A stretch of DNA of 64,000 nucleotides from contig JADZEE010000001.1 of NCBI GenBank assembly GCA_020850735.1, positions 1-64,000 on the forward strand, written 5' to 3'. Position 1 is the first letter of the stretch; the number at the start of each line of letters is the position of its first letter. This stretch comes from Gammaproteobacteria bacterium. GTDB taxonomy: Bacteria > Pseudomonadota > Gammaproteobacteria > JADZEE01. The notes under the pieces are model-generated. The model worked only from the letters and a program-made list of their open reading frames with translations, did no database searches and was not told the DNA's origin. Shown here piece by piece: positions 47,501-55,270 of the stretch. Made by a program: the position numbers and the translations under genes.

Positions 47501-47651
47501 GCAGAAAGGTCAGGATCGTGATCCAGTTGAAATTGATTTCCGGGTCCTTCGCACGCGGCATCTGCAGGTAGGCGAGCGTACCGAGCGTGAGCACGAGGAT
47601 GAACACGAGATTGGCGAGAACGTGATTGTCGAGAAAGCGACGCAGCCACAT
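44550..47651 (-). CDS. RND efflux permease lacking the canonical relay lysine
   Basis: The third RND permease, 1033 residues, of the branch beginning RRFLDNHVLANLVFILVLTL. The aspartate pair of the proton relay is present (GMLVDDAVVVVETMYQRL), but the segment that normally reads VVKN/CKN with the relay lysine is GIAVNAAIVLISAAND, so the lysine is absent. This is a known feature of some RND branches with VNN-like motifs. Substrate unknown. The adaptor gene precedes it by 3 bp. Confidence 0.94.
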   Translation of the reverse strand: MWLRRFLDNHVLANLVFILVLTLGTLAYLQMPRAKDPEINFNWITILTFLPGASARDVEKRLTDPLERALQRSVQDMRFVTSTSREGISNILVRFNEIDARIFDKRLTDLRREVQNTWTDELPEEAEAPMVYEITSSNGLPAATIVVSSPGDDENLRVQARNVKKDVERMKGVDRINDIGLLEPELHVAFLPERLEGLGITPADLADTVRAYFRDVSAGDMNTNTGAWLVRLVGTDADPGRLAQLPVVTARGVVELGTLARVYRATEEPTEIVRYGARPAILLPITKTADANVLELVDRLRRYIDERNALTGHTGARVELVDDQTVSTRRAIGLMQSNALIGLALVLLVAWVFLGTRISILIGIGIPFTLAGTFLALQLGGMSVNNTVLLGVVIALGMLVDDAVVVVETMYQRLQQGARGLDAAIGALREVFAPVTTSVMTTIAAFLPLMLMPGILGDYMRVIPLVVSIALTVSLLEAYWMLPAHVISARIHFDRYSRIQRLRWWFTHLVRLRYTRALLTALRYPLLSVAVVLCLFAGATAAVATGLVRFSYFEFDPSRLFYVNVEMPPGATLAETSRMLEEIERRTRTCIEPRELRAMVHYAGQMFTQTEPLFGDTVGQLMVSLNPATAGDRTVNQIGDSVRRAVAGLQGPRNVWVFEQKDGPPTARPINIKIRGDEFEDIRAAADRLVAFLKSTPGFLDVTLDYRPGGPELLLRLDADAIKRVGIDPLAVSRSVGMFVDGEQVTQFQDQGEEITVRVLAERQPGSDIGSLLRQTLALRDGRSVPLGELVDAEWGVSQYNIRHYGFRRTVTLEADLDKKLLDTVSANRIARETWAERLQREFPDVSLEFSGELDDIEESLDALPMLGLLGLGLIYAILGTQFRSYFQPLMILVTVPLAFTGVVLGLIVTGNPLSLYTMYGVVALGGIAVNAAIVLISAANDRLEAGMGLLHATVYAARRRVIPILITSLTTIAGLLSLATGLAGKSLVWGPVATAIVWGLAFSTGLTLFVIPLLYRSFMGRRKQHRRPATGS

Positions 47652-47654
47652 GGA

Positions 47655-48686
47655 TCAGTCACCGCCGCCAGCGAGCGCGGCGCCGTCCTCCATCGCGTGT
47701 TGACCTTCGACCACGAGCACGGTGTCGGCGGGCAGGTCGAGCGCCGTCGGCCGGCCGGCCTCGGCACCGGTGACTGCGACGAAGCGTGCCCGGCCGGCGT
47801 CGACGACGAATACCCCCAGGCGAGCGCCGCGGCGCACGACGACGTCCGCGGGCACGTGCAGCCGCGCGTCCGTCCACACGAGTTTACCTGCGGCTCCGGG
47901 CAGGGCCTCGTCGGCACTGAGCTCCAGGCGTACTTCCTGGGTACGTGTCGCGGTCAGCACGGCCGGCAGCACGGTGCGCAGGCGCAGCGGGAACCGGCGC
48001 GAATCGAACTCGAACGCCGGCGCGGTGGACGCGGCTAGCGAACGAGTGTCGTCGACGGGGACCTGGGCCGAGATTTCGATGGTGTCGAGATCCAGTGCCC
48101 GGACGAGCCCGGTGCCGACCGTGGCGTACTGGCCGACGGCGGCGACCCGCTCGAGCACGAGGGCCCGGAACGGGCTGCGGACCTCGCAGCGGCTCGTGGC
48201 CAGGCGGCGGATGTCGAGCGTGGCGACCGCGGCCCGCCGGTCGGCGCGCAGCGCGTCGAGCTCGGCGGCGCGGGTGTCGAGGATCTCCTCGGCGACGGTC
48301 TGCGAGCGGGTCAGGCGCTCGGCACGGTCGAGTTGCCGGCGGGCGAGCTCGATGCGGGCGTCGAGCGCACCGATGTGCGCCTCGGCCTCGCCGCTGGCGA
48401 GCCGCGCGTCGCGGCAGTCGAGCCGGGCAATAACATCGCCCGCCGCGACGACGTCACCGACGCGCACGTCTATGGTTTCGACACGCGCGGCAATCTGTGC
48501 GCTGACCGTCGTCTCGTTCAGGCTGACGACCGTTGCCGGCGCCAGGCGTTGCGGACGGTAACCGATCTCGGCCAGGGTCGCGGTACGCACCACCTCGTCG
48601 CCTGCGAGCGCGGGAACGCCTGTGCCGATCAGCACGCCAATGCAGGCGGCAGCGCATAATGGGCGGGCGAAACGGGGCAGGTGCAT
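47655..48686 (-). CDS. RND efflux periplasmic adaptor
   Basis: A 343-residue membrane fusion protein for the adjacent pump, starting at the ATG at 48686. The N-terminal export signal (AACIGVLIGTGVPALAGDE) lacks a lipobox cysteine, unlike the other two adaptors in this window. Lipoyl halves (TVSAQIAARVETIDVRVGDV ... RCEVRSPFRALVLERVAAVG) flank a coiled coil (IGALDARIELARRQLDRAER). Operon with the downstream pump. Confidence 0.92.
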   Translation of the reverse strand: MHLPRFARPLCAAACIGVLIGTGVPALAGDEVVRTATLAEIGYRPQRLAPATVVSLNETTVSAQIAARVETIDVRVGDVVAAGDVIARLDCRDARLASGEAEAHIGALDARIELARRQLDRAERLTRSQTVAEEILDTRAAELDALRADRRAAVATLDIRRLATSRCEVRSPFRALVLERVAAVGQYATVGTGLVRALDLDTIEISAQVPVDDTRSLAASTAPAFEFDSRRFPLRLRTVLPAVLTATRTQEVRLELSADEALPGAAGKLVWTDARLHVPADVVVRRGARLGVFVVDAGRARFVAVTGAEAGRPTALDLPADTVLVVEGQHAMEDGAALAGGGD

Positions 48687-48877
48687 GGGATCGGGTCGGC
48701 GCGCGGAAACCGCGATTCTAGCGCAAGCAACGCGGCGGCTTAACGACCGTCGCGGCCCACGCGGGCCGCGATCCGGGGCGTGCGCCCGGCGGTCGGCTCG
48801 CCCGAACGCGGTCGACTGCCTAGAATCAGGGAAAGCGATGTCGGGTTACCGCGCACGTGATCGGCAAAGGGGGCATC

Positions 48878-50131
48878 ATGGCTGACAAGTCTCATTACCG
48901 GGTTCTCATCGTCGGCGGCGGGACCGCCGGCAGCACGGTCGCCGCGAGTCTGCGCCGGCACGGCGGTCCGGGAGTTGATATCGGCATCGTCGAGCCGTCG
49001 CCGGTGCATTACTATCAGCCGGCGTTCACACTCGTCGGCGGCGGCGTGTGCGGGCTGCAGTCCACGCGCCGCGACCAGAGCCGGCTGATCCCACCGGGCG
49101 TCACGTGGATCAGGGATGCGGCGAGCGGATTCGAGCCGCAGGCGAACCGGGTGTCGCTGGCGTCGGGCGGCGTGCTCAGCTACGACTACCTGGTTGCGTG
49201 CCCCGGCCTGCAGCTCAACTGGGAGCAGGTGCCCGGGCTCAAGGAGGCGCTCGGAAGCAACGGCGTGTGCAGCAACTATTCGCCGGCTTACGTGGAGTAC
49301 ACCTGGGAATGCGTGCGTGGCCTCGAGGCCGGCCAAAGGGCGGTGTTCACCCAGGCGCCGCTGCCGTTCAAGTGCCCCGGCGCGCCGCAGAAAATCGCCT
49401 ATCTGACTGCCGATCACCTGCGTCGCCGCGGTCTGCTCGAGCGCTGCAGCCTGCACTTCTGCACGCACGCGCCGAGCATGTTCGGCGTGCCGTTGTTCGC
49501 CGCTGAACTCGCAAAAATCGCCGACGGTTACGGCATCGACAAGCGTTTCCAGCACAACCTCGTCGCAGTGGATGGCGCCGCGCGTGCGGCCACCTTCGAG
49601 ATCGCCGGCGGCGACCGCCAGGGCGAACGGGTGACGCTGGCGTTCGACATGCTGCACGCGACACCGCCCCAGAGCGCGCCTGATGTCGTGCGCGCGAGCC
49701 CGCTCGCGAACGCCGCCGGCTGGATCGAGGTCCACCAGCATTCACTTCAGCACGTGCGCTACCCGAACGTATTCGGCTGCGGTGACGCGACCTCGACGCC
49801 CAATTCCAAGACCGCCGCGGCGGTGCGCAAGCAGGCGCCGGTCGTCGTGCGCAACCTGCTGCACAGCATGCGCGGCGGATCCCTGGAAGAGGGCTACGAC
49901 GGCTACGCGTCCTGCCCGCTCACGACCGCCTACGGCAAGGTGCTGATGGCAGAGTTCTGCTACGGCGGCAAGGTGACCCCGACGTTTCCGCTCGATCCGC
50001 GCAAGGAGCGCGGCACGTACTGGTGGTGCAAGACGACCGGCCTGCCGATCATGTACTGGCATTACATGCTCAGAGGCTACGAATGGTTCCCAGGTCACGA
50101 CACCGGCTGGCAGGCGCGCCACGGCCTGTGA
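48878..50131 (+). CDS. sqr: Sulfide:quinone oxidoreductase, type II (SQOR-like)
   Basis: Flavoprotein that oxidises sulfide and passes electrons to quinone at the membrane surface. 417 residues from the ATG at 48878 (AAAGGGGGC upstream); the GTG at 48857 is less likely. FAD site VLIVGGGTAGSTVA (9-22) and GCGDAT (300-305). Redox cysteines by position are Cys166 in FKCPGAPQKI and Cys346 in ASCPLTTAYG. The C-terminal PLTTAYGKVLMAEFCYGGK and YWHYMLRGYEW match the mitochondrial SQOR type. Confidence 0.9.
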   Translation: MADKSHYRVLIVGGGTAGSTVAASLRRHGGPGVDIGIVEPSPVHYYQPAFTLVGGGVCGLQSTRRDQSRLIPPGVTWIRDAASGFEPQANRVSLASGGVLSYDYLVACPGLQLNWEQVPGLKEALGSNGVCSNYSPAYVEYTWECVRGLEAGQRAVFTQAPLPFKCPGAPQKIAYLTADHLRRRGLLERCSLHFCTHAPSMFGVPLFAAELAKIADGYGIDKRFQHNLVAVDGAARAATFEIAGGDRQGERVTLAFDMLHATPPQSAPDVVRASPLANAAGWIEVHQHSLQHVRYPNVFGCGDATSTPNSKTAAAVRKQAPVVVRNLLHSMRGGSLEEGYDGYASCPLTTAYGKVLMAEFCYGGKVTPTFPLDPRKERGTYWWCKTTGLPIMYWHYMLRGYEWFPGHDTGWQARHGL

Positions 50132-50185
50132 GCCTGCACTGATCCCGCGTACGACCAGGCTCCGGACCACCCGGCACAGGACCCC

Positions 50186-51097
50186 ATGGCTACGTCACAC
50201 GGTTCGCCCGTCAAGGCGATCCTGTACGCGTTTTTCGCCAATCTCGGCATCGCGCTGGCCAAGTCGGCGGCTGCGCTGTACACGGGCTCCTCCAGCATGC
50301 TCGCGGAGGCGATCCATTCCTTTGCCGACACCGGCAACCAGTTGCTGCTGCTGCTCGGGTTGCGCCGTGCGGCACGCGCGGCCGATGCCGAGCACCCGCT
50401 CGGTTACGGCAAGATCACCTACTTCTGGAGCTTCATCGTCGCCGTGCTGCTGTTTTCGGTCGGCGGGCTGTTCTCCCTCTACGAGGGCTGGCACAAGCTG
50501 CACGCGCCGGCCGAGCTCAGCGCCGCCTGGGTGGCGCTGCTGGTGCTCGGCGTGTCGATGGCGCTCGAAGCAGCCAGCATGTACGGCTGTCTCGTGGAGG
50601 TGAACAAGCTGCGTGGCCGGCGTTCGCTGTGGCGATGGCTGCACGAATCGCGCAATTCGGAACTGGTCGTGGTGTTCGGCGAGGATTTCGCCGCGCTGCT
50701 CGGACTCAGCTTCGCGTTCGCGTTCGTGGCGGTCGCGGCGGTGACCGGTAATCCGATGTGGGACGCGCTCGGGTCGATCGTCATCGGTGTGCTGCTCGTC
50801 GTCGTCGCCGGCTTCGTCGCGGTTCGCGTCAAGGTCCTGCTCATCGGCCGTTCCGCCGATCCGGACGTCGTCGAAGCCGTCCGCGAGCACATCGCCGGTG
50901 ACGACGGCATCGTCGAAGTGTTCAACATCATCACCCTGCAGATGGGTCCGCAAGTCGTACTCGCGGCCAAGATCCGGCTGCGCGCGGGCTCGTCGATCGA
51001 CGAGGGATGCGAACGCATCAACAGCCTGGAGCGCGCGCTGCGCAGCCGATTTCCGGAAATCGGCTGGTGCTTCGTCGAACCGGACGTCAGCGACTGA
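50186..51097 (+). CDS. Cation diffusion facilitator (ZnT9-like motif)
   Basis: A 303-residue inner-membrane metal exporter of the CDF family with about six helices and a C-terminal cytoplasmic domain. The helix-2 metal site is AEAIHSFADTGNQ (His44, Asp48). The helix-5 site, usually HxxxD, reads FGEDFAALLG, as in the ZnT9/SLC30A9 branch, so metal choice may differ from zinc/iron exporters of the FieF type. The gene lies 54 bp after sqr and could share its transcript. Confidence 0.9.
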   Translation: MATSHGSPVKAILYAFFANLGIALAKSAAALYTGSSSMLAEAIHSFADTGNQLLLLLGLRRAARAADAEHPLGYGKITYFWSFIVAVLLFSVGGLFSLYEGWHKLHAPAELSAAWVALLVLGVSMALEAASMYGCLVEVNKLRGRRSLWRWLHESRNSELVVVFGEDFAALLGLSFAFAFVAVAAVTGNPMWDALGSIVIGVLLVVVAGFVAVRVKVLLIGRSADPDVVEAVREHIAGDDGIVEVFNIITLQMGPQVVLAAKIRLRAGSSIDEGCERINSLERALRSRFPEIGWCFVEPDVSD

Positions 51098-51135
51098 TCG
51101 GTACGCGTGGTGCGGGCCCGGCCGGCCCCCGCGCG

Positions 51136-51405
51136 TCAGCGATTCGAGCGTTCGGGGTGTGTGGCGATGAAGTGCCTCAGCACGAGCTCGAGCCGATCGG
51201 CACGCTCCGCGTGCCCGCTCGCCCGCTCGCTCTGAATGTCATCGAGAATGATGCGGCGGATCTGCAGGCTGCCGTCCGGCAGCCTCACGACGTACTGGGC
51301 GAACTCCAGCGCGAGCATGTCCGGGATATGCTCATGCTCGCCGATCGCGAGTATCTCCTCGTCGGTGAAACCGCACAGATCGAGGCAGTCCTGATAAGTC
51401 AACAC
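51136..51405 (-). CDS. Small conserved-looking hypothetical protein
   Basis: An 89-residue protein read from a GTG with a strong ribosome site (GGGGAGGT, nine bases upstream). Helical and acidic: MLTYQDCLDLCGFTDEEILA, HIPDMLALEFAQYVVRLPD, then RRIILDDIQSERASGHAERA. Two cysteines (residues 7 and 11) sit near the N-terminus. I do not recognise a family. Coding character is supported by the ribosome site and position bias. Confidence 0.6.
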   Translation of the reverse strand: MLTYQDCLDLCGFTDEEILAIGEHEHIPDMLALEFAQYVVRLPDGSLQIRRIILDDIQSERASGHAERADRLELVLRHFIATHPERSNR

Positions 51406-51509
51406 GGCGTTTGCACCTCCCCACGCTCGGGTCGCGCGCGAAGTGCGGCGCCCGCTGCGACCATATAGGCCGGATACGGGCGCGGGTATTGACCTGGATC
51501 AGCGTGCGT

Positions 51510-53174
51510 TCAGGCGCCCGTCCGATCGCCGCGGTCGACCAGCGTCGGCCCGCCGAACAGGGGGTGCATGGGTGCGATCGCGCGACCCATTTCGCGCAGG
51601 CGTTCCCAGTCCTCGTCGTCGAGTATGTCACGGTGACGCCGTTGCAGATCTTCGGCTACCTCCACGAAGTGATCACGCTGACCGCTCACGTAGTAGACCT
51701 CGGCCAGCTTGAGCTTGGCCTGGTGATTGTGGCCGCTCGCGGCAATCACGCGCCGGAGCGCCTGCTCGGCCTGCAGGTACTGACCGTAGGCCAGGTTCAG
51801 GTCGATTTCCGCGAACGGATTGTGCGGCCTCAGCGGGGGTTCCGCGCGGTGTTCGATCCGCGCCGCAGAGGACCTGCGTTTCATCGGCAGGACGTTCGCA
51901 TTGCGGTCGAACACTGCCTGGCGCGAAGCGACCTTCTCCGCCAGCGCCGCGACCCGCTCCTGATCGTCGCTGCGACGGGTCCGTTCCTCGACGACGACGG
52001 TGCGGCCGCGCCGATAGTGGCGCGCGGCGTAGCCGAGCAGCAGGGTCAGCGGCACGGCGATCGCGAGCAGCAGCCAGGGGATCGTCAGGTCCCGCCCGGC
52101 GACGATCCGGGGCGACGCCGCCGGTACGCTCGTGACCGCGGTCGGCGCCATGGCCGTGCCCGGCGCCTTCCGCGGTGGCACTGCGCGCGCCGCGTCCGGC
52201 ACGGGGATGGTGGCCACGGACCGATCCGAACGGGCGGCGACGAAGGTGCGCAGCTCGGCCAGGCGCGCGTCGATGGCGGCGATTTCGGCCACGTGTACCG
52301 GGCTGGGTGCCGTCGCCGGAGCGCTCATCACGGCCTGCGCGGGCATCACGGTCTGGGCGGGCATCACGTCGGCCGCAGGCGCAGGAGCCGCGTCGGGTTG
52401 TGCTGCCAGCGGTTGCACCGCCTGTGCGGGCGCGACGTCTGCGGCGGGCCGCACTCCTGACTGTCGGGTCTCGACCACGGCGATCGACCGTGTGGTCGCG
52501 CTCTCTCGCGTCGAGGTGGCGTGCGCGGTGCCGGCCACGAACGCCGGCACTGCCAACGTCACGCCGACCTTGAGGCGATCCGCGTCCCCGTCGATGAAGG
52601 CCTGTGGATTCGCGCCGTGCAGTGCTTCGACCACACGCCCGAGCGACAGTGTGGGCTCGCCGCGTACGCGGCGCGCGATCGACCACAGTGTTTCGTTCGG
52701 ACGCACCGGTCCGTAGTGTTCGGCGCTGGTCGTCGTGGCGCGTGTGTCCGGTACGGCGGTCGTTGCGGTGCGTGCCCGGCTGGACCGGCGGGCAGGCAGC
52801 GGATCGACCAGGACGGCGTAGCTGCGGCTTTGCGCCATACCATCGTGAGCGAGGCGTACGCGTACGGAGAAAGCGGGCTCGACGATCGGCGCGCTGCTAT
52901 TGAGCACGATATAGGCGCTGCCGTCCGCGACGGGCACCACGCGCGCGCCGATGGTGGCGGCGAGTGGCGCGGACCGGCGGTCGGTGATGTCGGGCAGCAC
53001 CGTGACCTCGGCGCCGGCGAGTGCGTCGCGGCTGCCGACCAGAACATCGATGCTGGCGCGCAGGGGCTCGCCGAGATGCGATTCGACCCGCAGGCCGCCG
53101 AGTTGCAGCGCCTGGACGGGCGCCGCGGCCAGCAGGGCGGCCAGGATTGCAATCAGGGCAAAGGGACGTTTCAT
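51510..53174 (-). CDS. fimV: FimV-like protein (short form)
   Basis: An exported peptidoglycan-binding protein of 554 residues; FimV organises the inner-membrane side of type IV pilus or polar-hub assembly. Signal peptide MKRPFALIAILAALLAAAPV; FimV N-terminal domain LQLGGLRVESHLGEPLRASI; LysM-like ETLWSIARRVRGEPTLSLGR; an Ala/Pro-rich linker with PAQTVMPAQAVMSAP; one membrane helix (LTIPWLLLAIAVPLTLLLG); and a C-terminal TPR-like segment (LNLAYGQYLQAEQALRRVIA). Much shorter than Pseudomonas FimV (over 900 residues), with a single TPR unit. No pil genes are nearby. Confidence 0.85.
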   Translation of the reverse strand: MKRPFALIAILAALLAAAPVQALQLGGLRVESHLGEPLRASIDVLVGSRDALAGAEVTVLPDITDRRSAPLAATIGARVVPVADGSAYIVLNSSAPIVEPAFSVRVRLAHDGMAQSRSYAVLVDPLPARRSSRARTATTAVPDTRATTTSAEHYGPVRPNETLWSIARRVRGEPTLSLGRVVEALHGANPQAFIDGDADRLKVGVTLAVPAFVAGTAHATSTRESATTRSIAVVETRQSGVRPAADVAPAQAVQPLAAQPDAAPAPAADVMPAQTVMPAQAVMSAPATAPSPVHVAEIAAIDARLAELRTFVAARSDRSVATIPVPDAARAVPPRKAPGTAMAPTAVTSVPAASPRIVAGRDLTIPWLLLAIAVPLTLLLGYAARHYRRGRTVVVEERTRRSDDQERVAALAEKVASRQAVFDRNANVLPMKRRSSAARIEHRAEPPLRPHNPFAEIDLNLAYGQYLQAEQALRRVIAASGHNHQAKLKLAEVYYVSGQRDHFVEVAEDLQRRHRDILDDEDWERLREMGRAIAPMHPLFGGPTLVDRGDRTGA

Positions 53175-53341
53175 GGTACCGACCTCTCCTGCTACTGTTG
53201 ACCGGTCCCGCGCAAGCGGACCCCGCCGGACCTCACGAGTATAGTTAGCGGCGGCTCGGCGCCGCGCTGAAGTTCGTGGCGTGGCGCCCGATCGGGAAGG
53301 AATTCACGAAAATTGACCCTGAAACGAGCGAGGAAGGTGCA

Positions 53342-54340
53342 ATGGGTGACCAATATCCGAAATTCAGGGCGGCTGCGGTGGCGGCGTCACCGGTGTTTCT
53401 GGACCGCGAAGCGACCACGGCCAAGGCGGCCCGGCTGATTGCCGAAGCGGCCGGTCAGGGCGCCGGACTGGTCGCCTTCCCCGAGGCTTTCGTACCCGGC
53501 TATCCGTACTGGATCTGGCTCGGGACACCCACCTGGGGGGCGCCATTTTTCGCCGAGCTGTACAAGAACGCGGTGGAGATCCCGAGTGCGACCACCGACA
53601 CGCTGTGCCAGGCGGCGCGCGCGGCGAACGCCAACGTCGTCATCGGTATCAACGAACGTGCCGCCGGCACGTTGTACAACACGCTGCTTTTCATCGCCCG
53701 CGACGGCGAGATCCTCGGGCGTCACCGCAAGCTCCAGCCCACACACGTGGAGCGCACCATCTGGGGTCGCGGCGACGGTTCCGATCTGCAAGTGTTTCGC
53801 ACCGACGTCGGCGCCGTCGGTGGCCTCATCTGCTGGGAGCACACCATGGATCTCGTGCGTTACGCGCTGATTGCGCTGGGCGAGGAGGTCCACGTCGCCG
53901 CCTGGCCGGGCATATCCGCCGTCACACACAACCCGCATGCGTGCATATTCAACGACATTACCGAGTCGGCCGCGCGCCATCACGCGCTTGCCGGGCAGGT
54001 CTTCGTCATCAACGTCCAGTCACCCATCGACCAGGAGACGATCGACAGGTTCGGTCTTGCCGGGCAGGACGAGCTGATCCGTCCTGGCGGCGGCTGGACG
54101 GCGATCATCGCGCCCGATGGTCGCATCATCGGCGGACCGCTCACGGACGGTGAAGGCATCGTCTACGCGGACATCGATCTCGAAGAACGGATCATGATGA
54201 AGTACGCGTGTGACTCCATCGGTCATTACGCGCGGCCCGACGTCGTGCGGCTCGTGGTCGATCTCGCGGCCCAGCCGGTCGTCGAGTACGTCGATCTCAG
54301 CGCACCTAAACCACCGGCGGGACCGGCTCTCGCCGAGTGA
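53342..54340 (+). CDS. Nitrilase (carbon-nitrogen hydrolase)
   Basis: Hydrolyses nitriles to acid and ammonia, in the branch of arylacetonitrilases and cyanide-degrading enzymes. 332 residues from the ATG at 53342 (GGAAGG upstream). The catalytic triad is clear: Glu48 in VAFPEAF, Lys130 in RHRKLQPTH, Cys164 in GGLICWEH. ERTIWGRGDGSDLQVF is typical of true nitrilases. The substrate cannot be fixed from sequence. The TGA stop is followed, in the same frame, by a 58-codon iron-sulfur remnant. Confidence 0.93.
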   Translation: MGDQYPKFRAAAVAASPVFLDREATTAKAARLIAEAAGQGAGLVAFPEAFVPGYPYWIWLGTPTWGAPFFAELYKNAVEIPSATTDTLCQAARAANANVVIGINERAAGTLYNTLLFIARDGEILGRHRKLQPTHVERTIWGRGDGSDLQVFRTDVGAVGGLICWEHTMDLVRYALIALGEEVHVAAWPGISAVTHNPHACIFNDITESAARHHALAGQVFVINVQSPIDQETIDRFGLAGQDELIRPGGGWTAIIAPDGRIIGGPLTDGEGIVYADIDLEERIMMKYACDSIGHYARPDVVRLVVDLAAQPVVEYVDLSAPKPPAGPALAE

Positions 54341-54517
54341 TCCCTCGCCTGCGGCGCGCCGCGAAACGTGCCGTATTTCAACGAGAACTACGGCTGCGCA
54401 CGGTGCCTGGCCACCTGCCCGTGGAGCCAGCCGGGCGTTGCGCCGGGTCTGAGCGACAAGATGCTCCAGCGGCGTGCACGCGAAGCCGGCGCGATGCAGG
54501 ATCCAGTACCCGCCTGA
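54341..54517 (+). pseudogene. Remnant of a 4Fe-4S protein (C-terminal end), in frame after the nitrilase stop
   Basis: Reading on in the nitrilase frame past its TGA gives 58 codons ending at TGA 54517 and containing YFNENYGCARCLATCPWSQP, a CxxCxxxCP iron-sulfur motif, then GVAPGLSDKMLQRRARE. This looks like the extreme C-terminus of a reductive-dehalogenase-like or similar ferredoxin-domain protein. No start codon with ribosome site and no upstream part of such a protein exists here. Most likely decayed DNA; readthrough is a less likely alternative. Confidence 0.6.
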
Positions 54518-54715
54518 CTCGGGCCGCGGAGCAGGGCGCTCGGGCCGTGCGGCCGTCCCGGTTTTCACCTCGTATGAGCGACCGTTCTCACACGCGGGCT
54601 CGACGTCGCCCCGGGTACGACCGCGCCCGTCTCCGGGAGGACGTCGATGGCTCACGCGCGCCGTGTGCGCGACGTGCTGCGTTACAATGGCACCGGATCC
54701 CGGACCGTCGTGAGC

Positions 54716-55240
54716 ATGCTCGAACAGATTTTCGAGAAGTTTCTGTGGCAGAGCCGCCTGATCGTGCTCGCGGCCGTGATCGCCAGCCTGCTCGTATCGG
54801 TTGGCGTGTTCTACATTGTGACCGTTGGCGCCTGCTGCACGCTCGTGCATCTTGCCGGCTACGCCTCACCCGAGCTCGATGCCCAGGCGCGCAGCGATCT
54901 GCGCTCCGTCACCGTCGCGCACGTGATCGAGATCGTCGACGGTTACCTGCTCGGCGCGGTGCTGCTCATCTTCGCGCTCGGGCTGTACGAGCTGTTCATC
55001 AGCCACATCGATGCGGCCAAGGACTCGGCGCAGTCGACCAATGTCCTGCTCATCGAGAGCCTCGACGATCTCAAGGTCCGGCTGGCCAAGGTCATATTGA
55101 TCATCCTCATGGTCAAGTTCTTCGAGCACGTGTTGAACCTCGAATTGCGCACGCCGCTCGAGGCGCTTTACCTGGCTTGCGGTATCGCCCTGGTCGGGCT
55201 TGCCCTGTACCTTTCGCACGTCTCCGAAAAGACGGTCTGA
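54716..55240 (+). CDS. UPF0114 (YqhA-family) membrane protein
   Basis: A 174-residue inner-membrane protein from the ATG at 54716 (MLEQIFEKFLWQSRLIVLAA). Three to four helices with the family segments VIEIVDGYLLGAVLLIFALG LYELF (written in two parts), SLDDLKVRLAKVILIILMVK and a C-terminal helix. Function is unknown, although the family is widely conserved. The longer frame from 54647 adds residues without similarity. Confidence 0.9.
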   Translation: MLEQIFEKFLWQSRLIVLAAVIASLLVSVGVFYIVTVGACCTLVHLAGYASPELDAQARSDLRSVTVAHVIEIVDGYLLGAVLLIFALGLYELFISHIDAAKDSAQSTNVLLIESLDDLKVRLAKVILIILMVKFFEHVLNLELRTPLEALYLACGIALVGLALYLSHVSEKTV

Positions 55241-55270
55241 CGGTAGCCGAGCAACGATGGAGTCACCCAC

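Noticed and set aside
45360-48038. 892-residue open frame on the plus strand
   Set aside because: Antisense to the third RND permease and adaptor, with repetitive charged composition and no domain. A GC-skew shadow.
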